Of a stretch of 64,000 nucleotides of DNA, positions 25,167 through 33,506 are shown in pieces. The position numbers were made by a program, and so were the translations under genes. Position 1 is the first letter of the stretch, and the number at the start of each line of letters is the position of its first letter. The notes beneath the pieces were generated by a model. That model worked only from the letters and a program-made list of their open reading frames with translations. It was not told the DNA's origin and did not search any database. The DNA comes from Bdellovibrio sp. ZAP7 (GTDB lineage: Bacteria; Bdellovibrionota; Bdellovibrionia; Bdellovibrionales; Bdellovibrionaceae): contig NZ_CP030082.1 of NCBI RefSeq assembly GCF_006874645.1, forward strand, positions 1,302,001 through 1,366,000, given 5' to 3'.

Positions 25167-25832
25167 ATGGTCGCTATAATTAAGTTATTCGTTTTTGTGT
25201 CTCAGGTGTTCGCATCATCAACTCCGACTCCTGATTGGGATAACTGCAAATCTGATCAGGATTGTATCCTTCCTCGCTTGAACTTTAGCTGCCGTGTGAT
25301 GAAGGTAAAAGACAACATCGACTTTAAAACGGTGATTTCCTATTCTACTCATCGTCGTGAGTGCGAGAGAATGCCCTCTGTTCGTGATTTGAAAATATCG
25401 ACCGACGACTACGTAGGATCTTGCGTTCAAAAGAAATGCATGGCTCGTCTTATTGGCGCCCTGCCTGTTTCCAAAAAAGAGTTGCCAGATGACGTTGCGA
25501 AGTTGTGTCAATCTGGTGATTTTGCCGACTATGGCGAAGGTTGGCTCGCAGGTGGTGGCAAGGAAATTCCTGGGCTTCCGAGGCAAGCACTTTATTTGGC
25601 CTGTAAGTATCCTGACGGCAGCTATTTCATATCCTGTATTTCATACTCAGATCGAGTTGAGGTTTCTTCTGCGTGGGCAATTAAAACGGGAAGCACTTAC
25701 AAACAACAATTCGATAGAAATCAAGAGGAGCTACCGACGCAATGTCCACCTCATCCCGAATTATCTAAAGAAGCTATGGTTGAATTAGTTAAAGGTAATG
25801 GCAGAAAAAAATATAAGACACCTGGTCAATAA
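25167..25832 (+). CDS. Secreted cysteine-containing hypothetical protein
   Basis: 221 residues. Signal peptide ends near VFASS. The mature part has about nine cysteines in pairs (NCKSDQDC, SCRVMK, RECER, SCVQKKC, LACKYPDGSYFISC), suggesting disulfides and an extracytoplasmic site. No family recognised. Start set by CAGGAGGG just upstream. The next gene begins six bases after the stop. Confidence 0.6.
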   Translation: MVAIIKLFVFVSQVFASSTPTPDWDNCKSDQDCILPRLNFSCRVMKVKDNIDFKTVISYSTHRRECERMPSVRDLKISTDDYVGSCVQKKCMARLIGALPVSKKELPDDVAKLCQSGDFADYGEGWLAGGGKEIPGLPRQALYLACKYPDGSYFISCISYSDRVEVSSAWAIKTGSTYKQQFDRNQEELPTQCPPHPELSKEAMVELVKGNGRKKYKTPGQ

Positions 25833-25838
25833 GGCAGT

Positions 25839-26408
25839 ATGCGCACAAGTCTTCTTTCAAGTTTGAAAATCGTTGCGATGATGCTCGCGGTGGACAAAGA
25901 AATTCACCTCAAAGAGAAGGCGTGGTTCTTTGTGATCTGCAGGAACTATGGTGTTTCTTTTCGCGAAAAGCTGGAGCTTAGTGAATATCTCAATGGACGT
26001 TCCTCCCAAAGTTTGGAAGAGATCATTAGGGATATCGTTGAAGAGGAAGATCGTCGTCGGCTTTTAAACTTCGTACAAATGGCGATGCGGCAGGATGGAT
26101 TAGTTAAAAACACTGAAATTGAGCTGTTTTACCGAATTAAGAAAGGGTTGGAGCCGAACCTTCGCAATGATTATGTGGAATTGGGTAGGGCGCTTCGCGA
26201 GCGAGAGAAAGAACTTATCGTTTGGGAGCAGCTTGAGAAATTAGGTAAAGCATTCTCTCAACCTGTTCGACCATGGTTTGGATATAGCTACTATATAAAT
26301 GTTGATATTTGGTACCTGATTTCTTATCTAATAGAGAGCCATAAGCTCAAAATAATCACTTCAATTTTGATCATCGCAGCCGTGTGCTACTTGATTCATC
26401 TTCATTAA
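25839..26408 (+). CDS. TerB-like helical protein with C-terminal membrane anchor
   Basis: 189 residues. An all-helical domain begins KIVAMMLAVDKEIHLKEKAWFFVIC and continues LLNFVQMAMRQDGLVKNTEIELFYRIKKGL. This resembles the TerB/DjlA N-terminal fold (pattern: hydrophobic helix, acidic D-x-E loop, second helix with DG). The C-terminus has a single membrane segment (IITSILIIAAVCYLIHLH), so it is tail-anchored. Operonic with the preceding secreted protein. Function unknown. Confidence 0.6.
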   Translation: MRTSLLSSLKIVAMMLAVDKEIHLKEKAWFFVICRNYGVSFREKLELSEYLNGRSSQSLEEIIRDIVEEEDRRRLLNFVQMAMRQDGLVKNTEIELFYRIKKGLEPNLRNDYVELGRALREREKELIVWEQLEKLGKAFSQPVRPWFGYSYYINVDIWYLISYLIESHKLKIITSILIIAAVCYLIHLH

Positions 26409-26539
26409 AAACTACGTGAGCTTCGCGAGGTTTATGGTCAAAAGGCACATTTCACCGTTAGATCTCCATTAACAAAGATTGATCTAATCTAACAGCAGGA
26501 GTATGTTGAGGCTCTGACCGTAAAAAGTAAGGATCCCCG

Positions 26540-27034
26540 ATGAAACTCACTGACATCACTAAAGCTATCGCCCGCGAACTTGGAACTTCTGATCTTAAAG
26601 AGATCAATGCACTTCTTAAAAAAGAACCGGCAATCAAGTTCCGCATCACGGGTAAAGCCTTGGGGCATTTTGGTTTCACGGGGAATATCAAAAGTGTATC
26701 TGAAGAGGGTGTTAAGGCCTTCATGGCGAACAAAGTATCTTTGATCCGTTTAACTGACATCGAGACTTTCGAAAAAGCCAAACCGCGCGAAGAACGCCCT
26801 GTAAGACCTGCTAAAACAGAAAAGGCGGCGACGCCCGCGCCGGCTAAAGCCGCTGCTGCTAAAGCTCCAAAGGCCGCGGCAAAACCCAAACACCAAGATC
26901 TTGAAGACGACACCGACTTTGACGACGATGACAATTTCGACGGCGAAGATCTGCAACCTAAAAAGCAAAAAAAGGGCAAGCCTAAATCCGCAGGTAAAAG
27001 CGGCAGCAGATTCATTCCTACCGCTAAAAAATAA
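26540..27034 (+). CDS. Hypothetical protein with Ala/Lys-rich and acidic tail
   Basis: 164 residues. The first ~75 form a small compact domain (MKLTDITKAIARELGTSDLKEINALL... FRITGKALGHFGFTG). Then comes an Ala/Lys/Pro-rich histone-like linker (APAKAAAAKAPKAAAK), an acidic run (DDTDFDDDDNFDGED) and a basic end. The charge-block layout resembles bacterial nucleoid or RNA-binding tails. The antisense open frames over the linker are shadows of its repetitive codons. AAGGATCC precedes the ATG. Confidence 0.65.
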   Translation: MKLTDITKAIARELGTSDLKEINALLKKEPAIKFRITGKALGHFGFTGNIKSVSEEGVKAFMANKVSLIRLTDIETFEKAKPREERPVRPAKTEKAATPAPAKAAAAKAPKAAAKPKHQDLEDDTDFDDDDNFDGEDLQPKKQKKGKPKSAGKSGSRFIPTAKK

Positions 27035-27224
27035 CTTCAAGAAATTTTGATCTCGGAGCGAATCACAAATATAAATACAAATTCGCATCTTTGCGGTTCT
27101 TCTTGTTAAGAACTCGTGGATTTACATGGTGGTTGCCGGGATTTTACAATCCAAAATGCATTAGCGTTTCAAATTGAGACATTTCGAGTCTAGTGGATTC
27201 CTAAAGTTGCCGATAAGTATTCAT

Positions 27225-29171
27225 ATGAAGGCAAATATCTTGTACGTTTTTGCAATGCTGGTGACCTCATTCATCATTTCAGGGTGTACCCTAGATCTGA
27301 ATTTGGTAGGCACTAAGCTAGAGATTCCAAGCTCGGGCAACACCAATGTTGTTGGTCCAACAACAGTTCTGCCGATGGGGCACCATACTCTTGCATACAA
27401 TAAAGCTGTGGGTAAAAATCAATACGTCGGTTTGGATAGGTCGTATCAGGGTCCTAACGGTGGCTTGATTGACAATGCCGGGAATACGACTTTCGTGGGC
27501 GATAATGGCGTTTATACTTTCGATTCAACCGGTGTCCAAATTTTCAAAGCATCAATATCATACGCAACATACCCTAACTGGGTGACTGAACGCAGCCCGA
27601 TGGTCAAAGATTCCAACGGGAATATTTATGTTGTCAGCAAAGTAAGCTTCAGTGGGGGAGCACAAGGTATTCTTAAAATTGCGCCCGACGGAACTTTTAC
27701 GACTCTCTCGATTGTGGGAGCGGGTGGACAATTTATCAATGGTGCTTATGATATTGCTTTGATCAAACGCACCAACGGCACGGAAGAGCTGCATTTGACA
27801 CCCTATTTAAATTTCAACCCCAATCCGGTTGAAGTCTATGCACTTGATGGAACTTATTTGCGCTCATATGGGGCGGCTGCGAATACAACTCTCTACTTCT
27901 TAGCTCAACATCCAACGTCTAAGAAAATCTATGTGTCGTCCAATAACTGGATCACTCGTGTGTATATTTATCAAGAAGACGGTACAGCTGATGGCTTCTT
28001 TGATTTAAGTGCGACACTTAAACATGCGGTTGACGTTAAGTTTGATTCAAGCGGCTATATGTATGTCGCAAATTATGGCGATCCAAACGACCAGAACAAC
28101 GATCCTGACCGCGGTCTAAATGTGTATGACATTTCTTCAGGCACGCCGGTCTTAATCCGTACTTTACGCACCAGTGTTGCGCATCCTATTTCCATGTACC
28201 GTTTCGGTGTCTCTCCTGACGGCACTAAAATTATCGCCACCAACTCCTTGACCCCGGCCTCCGCAGTGGATGAGTTATGGCAATTATCCGGATCGTCTTA
28301 TCAATATGTGAAAGACCTAACGAGTAAAGGAAGTGCTGCCCCTGATTTTAATAATTCAAATACCACCGCGGGCTTTGCTGTGGACCGAGACGAAAATATC
28401 TATATAGATGATAACGGCAATAAGCGCGTGAAGGTCTATTCAAAAACCGGTACATACTTGCGCGAATTTTCAGTCGATAACGCTGGAATCACTTGGTGGG
28501 CCGATCACTTCGTAGCTATAACCAGTACGGATAAAGTGGTGACTGGCGGTTACGAATTTTCCGTGGGCGTTCATACCTCAAAAGTGTTTTTCCAGGTCCG
28601 TTCAAAAACGGGCGTTGAGGAGAGTGCTGGCTTCGTTTATTTCTCGAACAACCTGGCAGCTCCAAGGTTTATCGGGATCGATTCTGAAGATCAAATGTGG
28701 TTTGATGACGGAGGATCGATTTATCGAGCCAATCTGAGTGGAACCATCACGTATTCATTTGATTACGCTGCTAATCCTGCGGGATTAGGGGTGGCAGGAG
28801 CGCTGGGCGCCCAAGCCATAGGCGATAAAGTTTATTTCTTAGATTCAGGCGACTTTACACTGCACGCAATTGATCTTCAGGGTAATCCTTCCCAGGTCAT
28901 GGGAGCTTCAGAGTACGCTCCGGCAAATCTTTTTGCGGTTTTACCTTCGGGTGGTATTCAAGCTCTAGCTGGCGGCAAGTTTGCTTGTTTGGCTTATGAT
29001 ATGTCCTTTAATCCACTCTATGTGGTGATTGATCCGGCAAATAACTATAAGATCGTTTCAACTATCACTTCACCTGATCCCACTGCATTTTCCACAATGA
29101 TGATTTGGACTTCTGCTGGGCTTGTGAATAAAGGTACTTACGACCGTATTTTCTTCTGGGATGTTCAGTAA
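27225..29171 (+). CDS. Lipoprotein with NHL/beta-propeller-like repeats
   Basis: 648 residues from ATG 27225, chosen because the lipoprotein signal (FAMLVTSFIISGC) begins there. Repeated blade-like units are visible: DNAGNTTFVGDNGVYTFDSTG, VKFDSSGYMYVANYG, VDRDENIYIDDNGNKRVKVYS, DSEDQMWFDDGGSIYRAN. These are typical of NHL/SMP-30-like propellers used for binding. Surface or periplasmic. No partner gene; the next gene has its own promoter region. Confidence 0.75.
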   Translation: MKANILYVFAMLVTSFIISGCTLDLNLVGTKLEIPSSGNTNVVGPTTVLPMGHHTLAYNKAVGKNQYVGLDRSYQGPNGGLIDNAGNTTFVGDNGVYTFDSTGVQIFKASISYATYPNWVTERSPMVKDSNGNIYVVSKVSFSGGAQGILKIAPDGTFTTLSIVGAGGQFINGAYDIALIKRTNGTEELHLTPYLNFNPNPVEVYALDGTYLRSYGAAANTTLYFLAQHPTSKKIYVSSNNWITRVYIYQEDGTADGFFDLSATLKHAVDVKFDSSGYMYVANYGDPNDQNNDPDRGLNVYDISSGTPVLIRTLRTSVAHPISMYRFGVSPDGTKIIATNSLTPASAVDELWQLSGSSYQYVKDLTSKGSAAPDFNNSNTTAGFAVDRDENIYIDDNGNKRVKVYSKTGTYLREFSVDNAGITWWADHFVAITSTDKVVTGGYEFSVGVHTSKVFFQVRSKTGVEESAGFVYFSNNLAAPRFIGIDSEDQMWFDDGGSIYRANLSGTITYSFDYAANPAGLGVAGALGAQAIGDKVYFLDSGDFTLHAIDLQGNPSQVMGASEYAPANLFAVLPSGGIQALAGGKFACLAYDMSFNPLYVVIDPANNYKIVSTITSPDPTAFSTMMIWTSAGLVNKGTYDRIFFWDVQ

Positions 29172-29207
29172 CTAAGTCGGTACGGCAGCCTTAATATTTA
29201 AGACTTG

Positions 29208-29229
29208 TGCGCTTCTTTACAGAGGCGCA
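29208..29229 (+). terminator. Putative terminator after propeller lipoprotein
   Basis: TGCGCTTCT-TTAC-AGAGGCGCA forms a 9-bp stem with one G-T pair. The following tract TATTCTTAAA is only moderately T-rich. Confidence 0.55.
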
Positions 29230-29265
29230 TATTCTTAAATATCACTTCTTCCCCAAGGCACAGTC

Positions 29266-30480
29266 ATGATTCAGTCTTCTTCTTCGTCCTCGACTCTTAC
29301 TCCGGCAATTCCCGGAGCGACGTCTAAAAGTTTTCTGGCGTTAGCAATGGGTGGTTTCGGTATCGGGATGACCGAGTTTGTGATTATGGGGCTGCTTCCG
29401 AATGTGGCTCAGCATCTGAACATCACGATTCCTGAAGCCGGGCATGTGATTTCATCTTATGCCTTGGGTGTGGTGGTCGGTGCACCGCTATTGACAGTGC
29501 TGGGAGCCAAGTATTCTGCCAAAAATTTATTGTTATTTTTGATGGCGCTTTTCACCGTTTTTAACGGTGTGTCGGCGTTGGCGACGGACTATTATTCGTT
29601 GATGCTGTTCCGTTTTATGGCGGGGCTGCCTCACGGAGCCTATTTTGGAGTTGGAGCAGTTGTTGCCAGTCGCTTAGCGAAACCGGGTAAAGAAGCCTCG
29701 GCCGTGGCCAGCATGTTAACCGGTCTTACGATTGCAAATGTCGTGGGAGTTCCCTTGGGAACTTATGTGGGCGTCCGCTTTGGTTGGCAATGGGCTTTTG
29801 TGATGGTGGCGATTGTGGGACTGGCCACAACATTGGCTTTAAAATCTTGGATTCCCGCAATTCCAAAAAATCCAACGGCAAGTTTCAAAAGTGAATTTAA
29901 AATATTTAGAAACTTCAATCTGTGGATCTGTATCGTGATCACCGCTATTGGCTTTGGCGGCTTCTTTGCGTGGATCAGTTATATTGCTCCTCTGCTGACA
30001 GATGTGACCAAGGTGTCGCCTGAAATGATTCCGTTGTGGATGGTTCTAGCCGGCGTGGGTATGACGGCGGGAATTATCTTTGGCGGCAAACTTGCGGATC
30101 GTTTTTCGGCATTGAAGGCTGCCATCGCACTGATGACAGCAATGATGTTGATGTTAATTTTAAGCAGTTTGTTAGCCGAGTACCAGGTCGCAACATTCGT
30201 GATGGTTTTCTTAACGGGAATGTTCGCAATGGCGCAATGTCCACCGGTGCAAATGTTGTTAATTCAAAACTCTCAAGGTGGGGAGATGCTGGGTTCTTCT
30301 TTGGGGCAGGCGTGTTTTAATATAGGAAATTCTTTGGGAGCATTCCTTGGGGGATTGCCGTTGGTCATGGGATATAGTTATGCGGCTCCAACATTGGTGG
30401 GCGCGATGATGTCGCTGGTGGGAATTGTTTTTGCCTTCCTTTTGATGAAGCGTGTTTCCGGTTGGTTCTGGGTGCGTTAG
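29266..30480 (+). CDS. MFS transporter, AraJ/YdhP-like
   Basis: 404 residues with 12 hydrophobic segments. N-terminal GGFGIGMTEFVIMGLLPNVAQHLNI is the signature of the DHA1 AraJ/NepI subgroup (sugar or drug efflux). The motif A-like loop GGKLADRFSALKAA lies between helices 8 and 9. Probable proton-driven efflux; substrate unknown. Convergent with the reductase gene, 8 bp apart. Confidence 0.9.
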   Translation: MIQSSSSSSTLTPAIPGATSKSFLALAMGGFGIGMTEFVIMGLLPNVAQHLNITIPEAGHVISSYALGVVVGAPLLTVLGAKYSAKNLLLFLMALFTVFNGVSALATDYYSLMLFRFMAGLPHGAYFGVGAVVASRLAKPGKEASAVASMLTGLTIANVVGVPLGTYVGVRFGWQWAFVMVAIVGLATTLALKSWIPAIPKNPTASFKSEFKIFRNFNLWICIVITAIGFGGFFAWISYIAPLLTDVTKVSPEMIPLWMVLAGVGMTAGIIFGGKLADRFSALKAAIALMTAMMLMLILSSLLAEYQVATFVMVFLTGMFAMAQCPPVQMLLIQNSQGGEMLGSSLGQACFNIGNSLGAFLGGLPLVMGYSYAAPTLVGAMMSLVGIVFAFLLMKRVSGWFWVR

Positions 30481-30488
30481 TCACCCGA

Positions 30489-31046
30489 TTATTTGGAATA
30501 ATTCACCTGATAGTGTAGCTCGACAAAAAGATTTGCGATGGGAGTCGCCGATAGCAACTTCATTGGTGGATGTATCTTTCTTGGAAACAGCGGGGCACCA
30601 CCTGATAAGGTTAACGGTGCGACTTGAATGATCATCTCATCCAGCAACCCAGCATCATAAAACTTGGCAGTCAGCTCTCCTCCGCCAACAATCCAGACGT
30701 TTTTATCACCGGCGGCCTTTTTCATTGCTTCATGCACGGGGCGCACATCACCTTGAACAAAGCGCACATCAACACCGGGAATAACCGGCAGCTTGCGAGT
30801 GGTAAAAATCCACGATGGCATTTTATAGGGCCAAGCAGCGGTTTTGTCAGAGGCCTTGGATACTTGGTGTTCGTAAAGCCACTCGTAAGTATGTGAACCC
30901 ATGGCGATGGCACCCACATCCTTGATAAAGTTCTCGTAAGTCGGCGGGACTTCACCATCACTAAATTGAAAGAGCCAATCCAAAGAGTTGTTTTCATCTG
31001 CCAAGTAACCATTCAAACTTGTCGCGCCGTAAAACTGTGTTTTCAT
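30489..31046 (-). CDS. Dihydrofolate-reductase-family protein (RibD C-terminal fold)
   Basis: 185 residues: FYGATSLNGYLADENNSLDWL, the GAIAMGSHTYEWL turn, IFTTRKLPVIPGVDVRF, and the nucleotide-binding NVWIVGGGELTAKFYDAGLLDEMIIQVAPL. This is the YyaP/YwjB type single-domain NADPH-dependent reductase. Its physiological substrate is not known. Confidence 0.85.
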   Translation of the reverse strand: MKTQFYGATSLNGYLADENNSLDWLFQFSDGEVPPTYENFIKDVGAIAMGSHTYEWLYEHQVSKASDKTAAWPYKMPSWIFTTRKLPVIPGVDVRFVQGDVRPVHEAMKKAAGDKNVWIVGGGELTAKFYDAGLLDEMIIQVAPLTLSGGAPLFPRKIHPPMKLLSATPIANLFVELHYQVNYSK

Positions 31047-31177
31047 AAATTGACCTTACGTTAAGCGGAGAGAACTGTACAGCTTTGGAAAACCTGACTG
31101 CCTGGTCTTTTGTCCATCAAATAAAAAGAGGTCTGTCATCCTTTCGAAGGACAGAAAATAGCAAACATTCTGATCTA

Positions 31178-31672
31178 ATGAATGTCATGAATCATACAAT
31201 CTCATCTTTTCTGATTATTTTTCTGTTTGCGACCACGGCTCGAGCTGAAAGTAATTCCTTAGTGTCAAACTGGGGAGTGGAGGCCGGAGCTCTTTATCTG
31301 AATCAAAGTTCTGGCGGCGAGACCACCACGATCCTTCCCATGCTTGACGGGGGGCTGTGGCTGTCTGGCAATTGGGCTTTAAATGTTCAAATCGGTGGGA
31401 CCGCCTATAAGGACTCATCGACAGACAAAACTTTTACGATCGGCGTGGCTCGTATAAATCCAGTTTATCGAATTCCTGCTACGAAATTTTCTGTTGAGGC
31501 ATTGCTGGGGATGCAGAAATGGGAAGAGCAGGATGCTAAGGCCGATCTGGGTCTTCGTGGGAACTATGTGGTCGGCAATGACTGGCTCAGCGAGCTATTT
31601 TTCGGTGCGGGCTCTGTCCAGCATGATGAAGTCACTAACTATGTAACGGTGGGAATGAAGAAATGGTTTTAA
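31178..31672 (+). CDS. Outer-membrane beta-barrel-like exported protein
   Basis: About 164 residues from ATG 31178 (31187 is an equal alternative). Signal peptide ends near ATTARAES. Alternating amphipathic strands (GVEAGALYLNQSS, NWALNVQIGGTAYK, FTIGVARINPVYRI) and the terminal aromatic residue (MKKWF) fit a small 8-strand barrel. The longer open frame to 31085 lacks leader character. The stop overlaps the next gene by 10 bp. Confidence 0.6.
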   Translation: MNVMNHTISSFLIIFLFATTARAESNSLVSNWGVEAGALYLNQSSGGETTTILPMLDGGLWLSGNWALNVQIGGTAYKDSSTDKTFTIGVARINPVYRIPATKFSVEALLGMQKWEEQDAKADLGLRGNYVVGNDWLSELFFGAGSVQHDEVTNYVTVGMKKWF

Positions 31673-33486
31673 ATTCAATTTATTCACGAACGATTTTCAC
31701 TGCAGCAACCTTGAGTTTGATCTTGGCTTCCTGTGGGCGTGGGCTTGACAGTAAATCTTCTGGTTCAAGTTCCCAAACCCCGGCAACTCCAAGCACGCCC
31801 GCAACTCCGGCGCCAAGTGCTCCGGTTCTTACAATGACCTACTATCCGGTAAAAGAATTGATCTTTGATTGGACGGATTCTGATTCGGAAGACAATTACA
31901 AATTTATGATGGATGCCACGGGATCTTCGGGGTGGACAGAGCTTTCAACATTAGGACAGGACTTGGTGATGCATCAAGATTCTATCTATACGACGTTGAA
32001 CGAGCGCATTGGGGCAAAATATAAAATCATGGCCTGCAATACCGGCGGTTGCACGGATTCTAACATCGTGACGGTCAATGCACCGATGACCGCAGCGATT
32101 GGATATTTCAAGGCATCCAATTCGGCGGCTTCTGATTCATTTGGTTATAAAGTTGCAGTTTCAAAAAATGGAACTTATATGGCAGTGTCAGCGACCGGAG
32201 AGGACAGCAACGCGACAGGTGTCGGTGGCTTGCAGAGCAACAACTCCGCATCCGGCAGTGGTGCCGTATATATTTTTAAACGCGATGGCAGTACGTGGGC
32301 GCAAATGGCTTACATAAAGCCTTCCAACACGGCATCCAACATGAACTTTGGACAATCACTTTCCCTGTCTGATGATGGTGACTATCTGGCTGTCGGTGCA
32401 AATATGGAAAGTACGACCGCTGCGACTTCCGGAGCTGCTTATATTTTCAAAAGAACTTCCTCGACGTGGGCGCAACAAGCTTTTCTAAAAGCTTCGAATC
32501 CGGAAGCAGCTGATGAGTTCGGTATCTCCGTGGATATTTCCGGAGATGGTACCACGTTAGCGGTGGGAGCCTATACCGAGGACAGTGCTGCCAGTGGTAT
32601 TAATGGCGATGAAACCAGCAACGCAGCATCCGCCGCTGGTGCCGCCTATGTTTTCACTCGCTCAGGGACTTCCTGGTCACAAGAAGCCTATATCAAAGCT
32701 TCGAATCCCACCAGTGGGGATCGTTTCGGCGCGTCCGTGTCGATTTCTGCTGATGGAACTGCGTTGGCAGTGGGTGCAAGTCAAGAATCCAGTAATGCCA
32801 CAGGCGTTGGTGGAAATCAGAACAATGAATCTGCACCAGCGTCGGGGGCAGCGTACGTCTTTAGAAAAACAAACTCGGTTTGGTCGCAACAAGCTTATAT
32901 CAAGGCTTCCAACCCAAGTCCCTATGATAACTTTGCGAACAATTTAAGCTTGGCTGATGACGGTCTGACTTTAGCGGTTGGATCTTATGGAGAAGCCAGT
33001 AACGCAACCGGCGTTAACAGTGGCAATCAGGCTGACAACTCGCTTTCAATTGCGGGGGCGGTTTATATATTTTCATTTAACGGCACCGTGTGGTCGCAAC
33101 AAGCTTACATTAAAGCCAGCAATACCAAAGCAAGTTTGGTATTTGGCTGGAGTGTTTCTCTTTCTGCCGATGGCAATAAACTTGCGGTGGGTGCCTATCA
33201 AGACAACAGCTCCGGAACAAGCGTTGATGGAAATCAATCTGACACCAGTGCCACGAGTGCAGGATCAGCATTTTTATTTTCCAGAACGGGCACCACTTGG
33301 AGTCAACAAGCCTATTTCAAAGCTCCCAATGCAGAGGCTCAAGACTATTTTGGATACAGCATCGCATTGTCAGGCAATGGAAATTATCTGTGTGTCGGAG
33401 CGACGGGTGAAGACAGTTCGGCCACGGGAGTGGGTGGGGCTCAGACCAATGGAGCGTCAGCTGCGGGAGCTGTTTACGTCTATTAA
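31663..33486 (+). CDS. Lipoprotein with FG-GAP-like repeats
   Basis: 607 residues. Lipobox SLILASC, then a Ser/Pro/Thr-rich linker (TPATPSTPATPAPSAP) and one Ig-like domain. Seven repeats of about 60 residues follow, with consensus YIKASNP...FG.SVSLS.DG..LAVGA..ED...TGV.G.Q and AGAAYVF.R....WSQQA. These resemble integrin FG-GAP propeller blades and would close into a seven-bladed propeller. At the DNA level the unit is about 180-210 bp, so copy-number change by recombination is plausible. Surface binding is likely; ligand unknown. Confidence 0.75.
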   Translation: MVLNSIYSRTIFTAATLSLILASCGRGLDSKSSGSSSQTPATPSTPATPAPSAPVLTMTYYPVKELIFDWTDSDSEDNYKFMMDATGSSGWTELSTLGQDLVMHQDSIYTTLNERIGAKYKIMACNTGGCTDSNIVTVNAPMTAAIGYFKASNSAASDSFGYKVAVSKNGTYMAVSATGEDSNATGVGGLQSNNSASGSGAVYIFKRDGSTWAQMAYIKPSNTASNMNFGQSLSLSDDGDYLAVGANMESTTAATSGAAYIFKRTSSTWAQQAFLKASNPEAADEFGISVDISGDGTTLAVGAYTEDSAASGINGDETSNAASAAGAAYVFTRSGTSWSQEAYIKASNPTSGDRFGASVSISADGTALAVGASQESSNATGVGGNQNNESAPASGAAYVFRKTNSVWSQQAYIKASNPSPYDNFANNLSLADDGLTLAVGSYGEASNATGVNSGNQADNSLSIAGAVYIFSFNGTVWSQQAYIKASNTKASLVFGWSVSLSADGNKLAVGAYQDNSSGTSVDGNQSDTSATSAGSAFLFSRTGTTWSQQAYFKAPNAEAQDYFGYSIALSGNGNYLCVGATGEDSSATGVGGAQTNGASAAGAVYVY

Positions 33487-33506
33487 CTTTGCAGATCTTG
33501 TGATTG

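Noticed and set aside
26458-27088. Minus-strand Ser/Ala/Phe-rich frames opposite the Ala/Lys-rich protein
   Set aside because: Mirror images of the GCN/AAR codons of the plus-strand gene, which has a start signal and balanced domains.
27201-27216. CTAAAG followed closely by GCCGATAA before the propeller lipoprotein
   Set aside because: The minus-10 matches sigma-28, but no TAAA lies 15 bases upstream (the position reads CTAG) and the adjacent TAAAG is only two bases away.
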